DNA from: Chroococcidiopsis thermalis PCC 7203
GTDB lineage: Bacteria; Cyanobacteriota; Cyanobacteriia; Cyanobacteriales; Chroococcidiopsidaceae
NCBI RefSeq assembly: GCF_000317125.1
Contig: NC_019695.1
Location: 3,522,336-3,586,335 of the forward strand
DNA: 64,000 nt
Reading direction: 5' to 3'
Shown: one piece after another, positions 63,660-64,000 of the stretch
Layout: each line of letters begins with the position of its first letter
Position numbering within the stretch: the first letter of the stretch is position 1
Notes under the pieces: generated by a model
Databases searched by the model: none
Seen by the model: only the letters and a program-made list of their open reading frames with translations
What the model was told of the DNA's origin: nothing
Made by a program: the position numbers and the translations under genes

Positions 63660-63859
63660 TTACTCGCCGTTGGAATCAGATTCAGAGTCCTCGTCTTCCA
63701 AGGCTTCTAGCACGTCTTTGGTATAAGCAACGTATTCGTTTCCTTGCTGGTCTATCTCGCTCCAGATATCCTCTGCAAGGTACTCGAACTCGATTTCAGG
63801 ATTGTATTCCTTTTGTCCGTTGCCGTTACCGTCTTTATTTGGATTAGTTATTTTTGCAT
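63660..63859 (-). pseudogene. small acidic protein gene with apparent 1-base frameshift at the start
   Basis: A long open frame of 66 codons ends with TAA at 63660-63662 and encodes an acidic peptide (NPNKDGNGNGQKEYNPEIEF, EYLAEDIWSEIDQQGNEYVA, then Glu/Asp/Ser-rich). It has no start codon in frame. A perfect Shine-Dalgarno (AAGGAGGTGAT) leads to ATG 63859, which is one base out of frame. The A run at 63851-63855 has five bases; six would fuse ATG CAA AAA to the frame. Either the gene is disrupted, the run is misread, or start by slippage occurs. Function unknown. Confidence 0.55.
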
Positions 63860-63871
63860 CACCTCCTTATT

Positions 63872-63900
63872 TTTAGGGGAGATAAAATATCTCCCCTAAA
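63872..63900. repeat. perfect inverted repeat upstream of the small acidic gene
   Basis: TTTAGGGGAGAT, a 5-base loop, and its reverse complement. It lies just before the Shine-Dalgarno of the minus-strand gene and 28 bp after the end of the partial gene on the right. It could be terminator or leader structure. Confidence 0.7.
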
Positions 63901-63927
63901 TTATTATTGCCAATCTTCCTATAAGTG

Positions 63928-64000
63928 TCAAGCACTTTTATTGAGAACTTCGAGTAAATTCTGCTGCTTGATATATTCCAGGTTTTCCAGCGCGATCGCA
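63928..64000 (-). CDS. C-terminal end of an unknown protein, cut by the window edge
   Basis: Reading on the minus strand from the right edge gives AIALENLEYIKQQNLLEVLN and then a TGA stop at 63928-63930. The periodic Leu/Ile/Glu pattern is that of an amphipathic helix. Too little is visible to assign a family. Confidence 0.5.
   Translation of the reverse strand, partial: AIALENLEYIKQQNLLEVLNKSA

Noticed and set aside
63857-63870. Sequence equal to the 16S rRNA 3' end (ATCACCTCCTTA)
   Set aside because: No other rRNA sequence is next to it. On the minus strand it is a perfect Shine-Dalgarno for the small acidic gene.

Overview
The window is chromosomal DNA of a cyanobacterium. HIP1-type octamers (GCGATCGC) are very dense. 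The gene set includes a Mg-chelatase H homologue, beta-carotene hydroxylase CrtR, a KaiB-like protein, a DUF3172 protein, TrmFO and a kdp operon with the cyanobacterial kdpG and short kdpD. The many short tandem and palindromic intergenic repeats fit a Chroococcidiopsis/Nostocales-type genome; that placement is inference. No rRNA, CRISPR array or intact transposase is visible.

Layout: 1-1912 holds a cut alpha/beta hydrolase and toxin/antitoxin-like small genes. 1896-4165 is a two-gene DNA-repair unit (FeS-type photolyase-like protein and AlkA-like glycosylase). 4310-13029 has proS of the archaeal/eukaryal type, a PpsA-like protein, a DHH phosphoesterase, tex, a decayed small gene and a GNAT enzyme. 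13077-15804 has bioF and an orphan ParA. 15985-24066 has a histidine kinase/NarL-type regulator pair divergent from kdpABGCD. 24206-31716 has a ferritin-like protein, Nif3, a PilB-type ATPase, a minus-strand M48 protease / tRNA-Leu / small basic protein cluster, and glgA. 31841-41867 has a SAM-hydrolase-family protein, wecB, membrane proteins, a PilT-type ATPase, a KaiB-domain protein, an ABC-2 permease, DUF3172, a Met-rich zinc-ribbon protein and a GT39-like glycosyltransferase. 42098-51509 has a class II aldolase, a LuxR regulator divergent from DUF6220 and phosphatase-like genes, a chlH/bchH paralogue and a GH57/DUF3536 protein. 52060-62665 has two tandem CAX antiporters, a globin, a SnoaL-like protein, pyruvate kinase, crtR, an MBL-fold protein, a site-2 protease and trmFO. 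After tRNA-Arg(CCG) at 62794-62866 the content becomes accessory: small unknown genes, one apparently frameshifted.

The most unusual signal is a set of dispersed palindromes that occur between genes and also, in frame, inside genes. Family A is 28 bp with arm GTAGGGGCGCACAG. Family B is 28 bp with arm GTAGAGACGTTACA. Family C is about 60-66 bp with ends GTAGGGGCGGGTTT and its complement. The chlH paralogue carries one insertion of each family. The GH57 gene carries family B, and crtR ends in family B. Short tandem repeats (for example the 9-bp TTGTCCCCC) likewise run into or sit inside the alkA-like, ppsA-like, kdpG and GH57 genes. The closest precedent I know is the Rickettsia palindromic elements, which also insert in frame into proteins.
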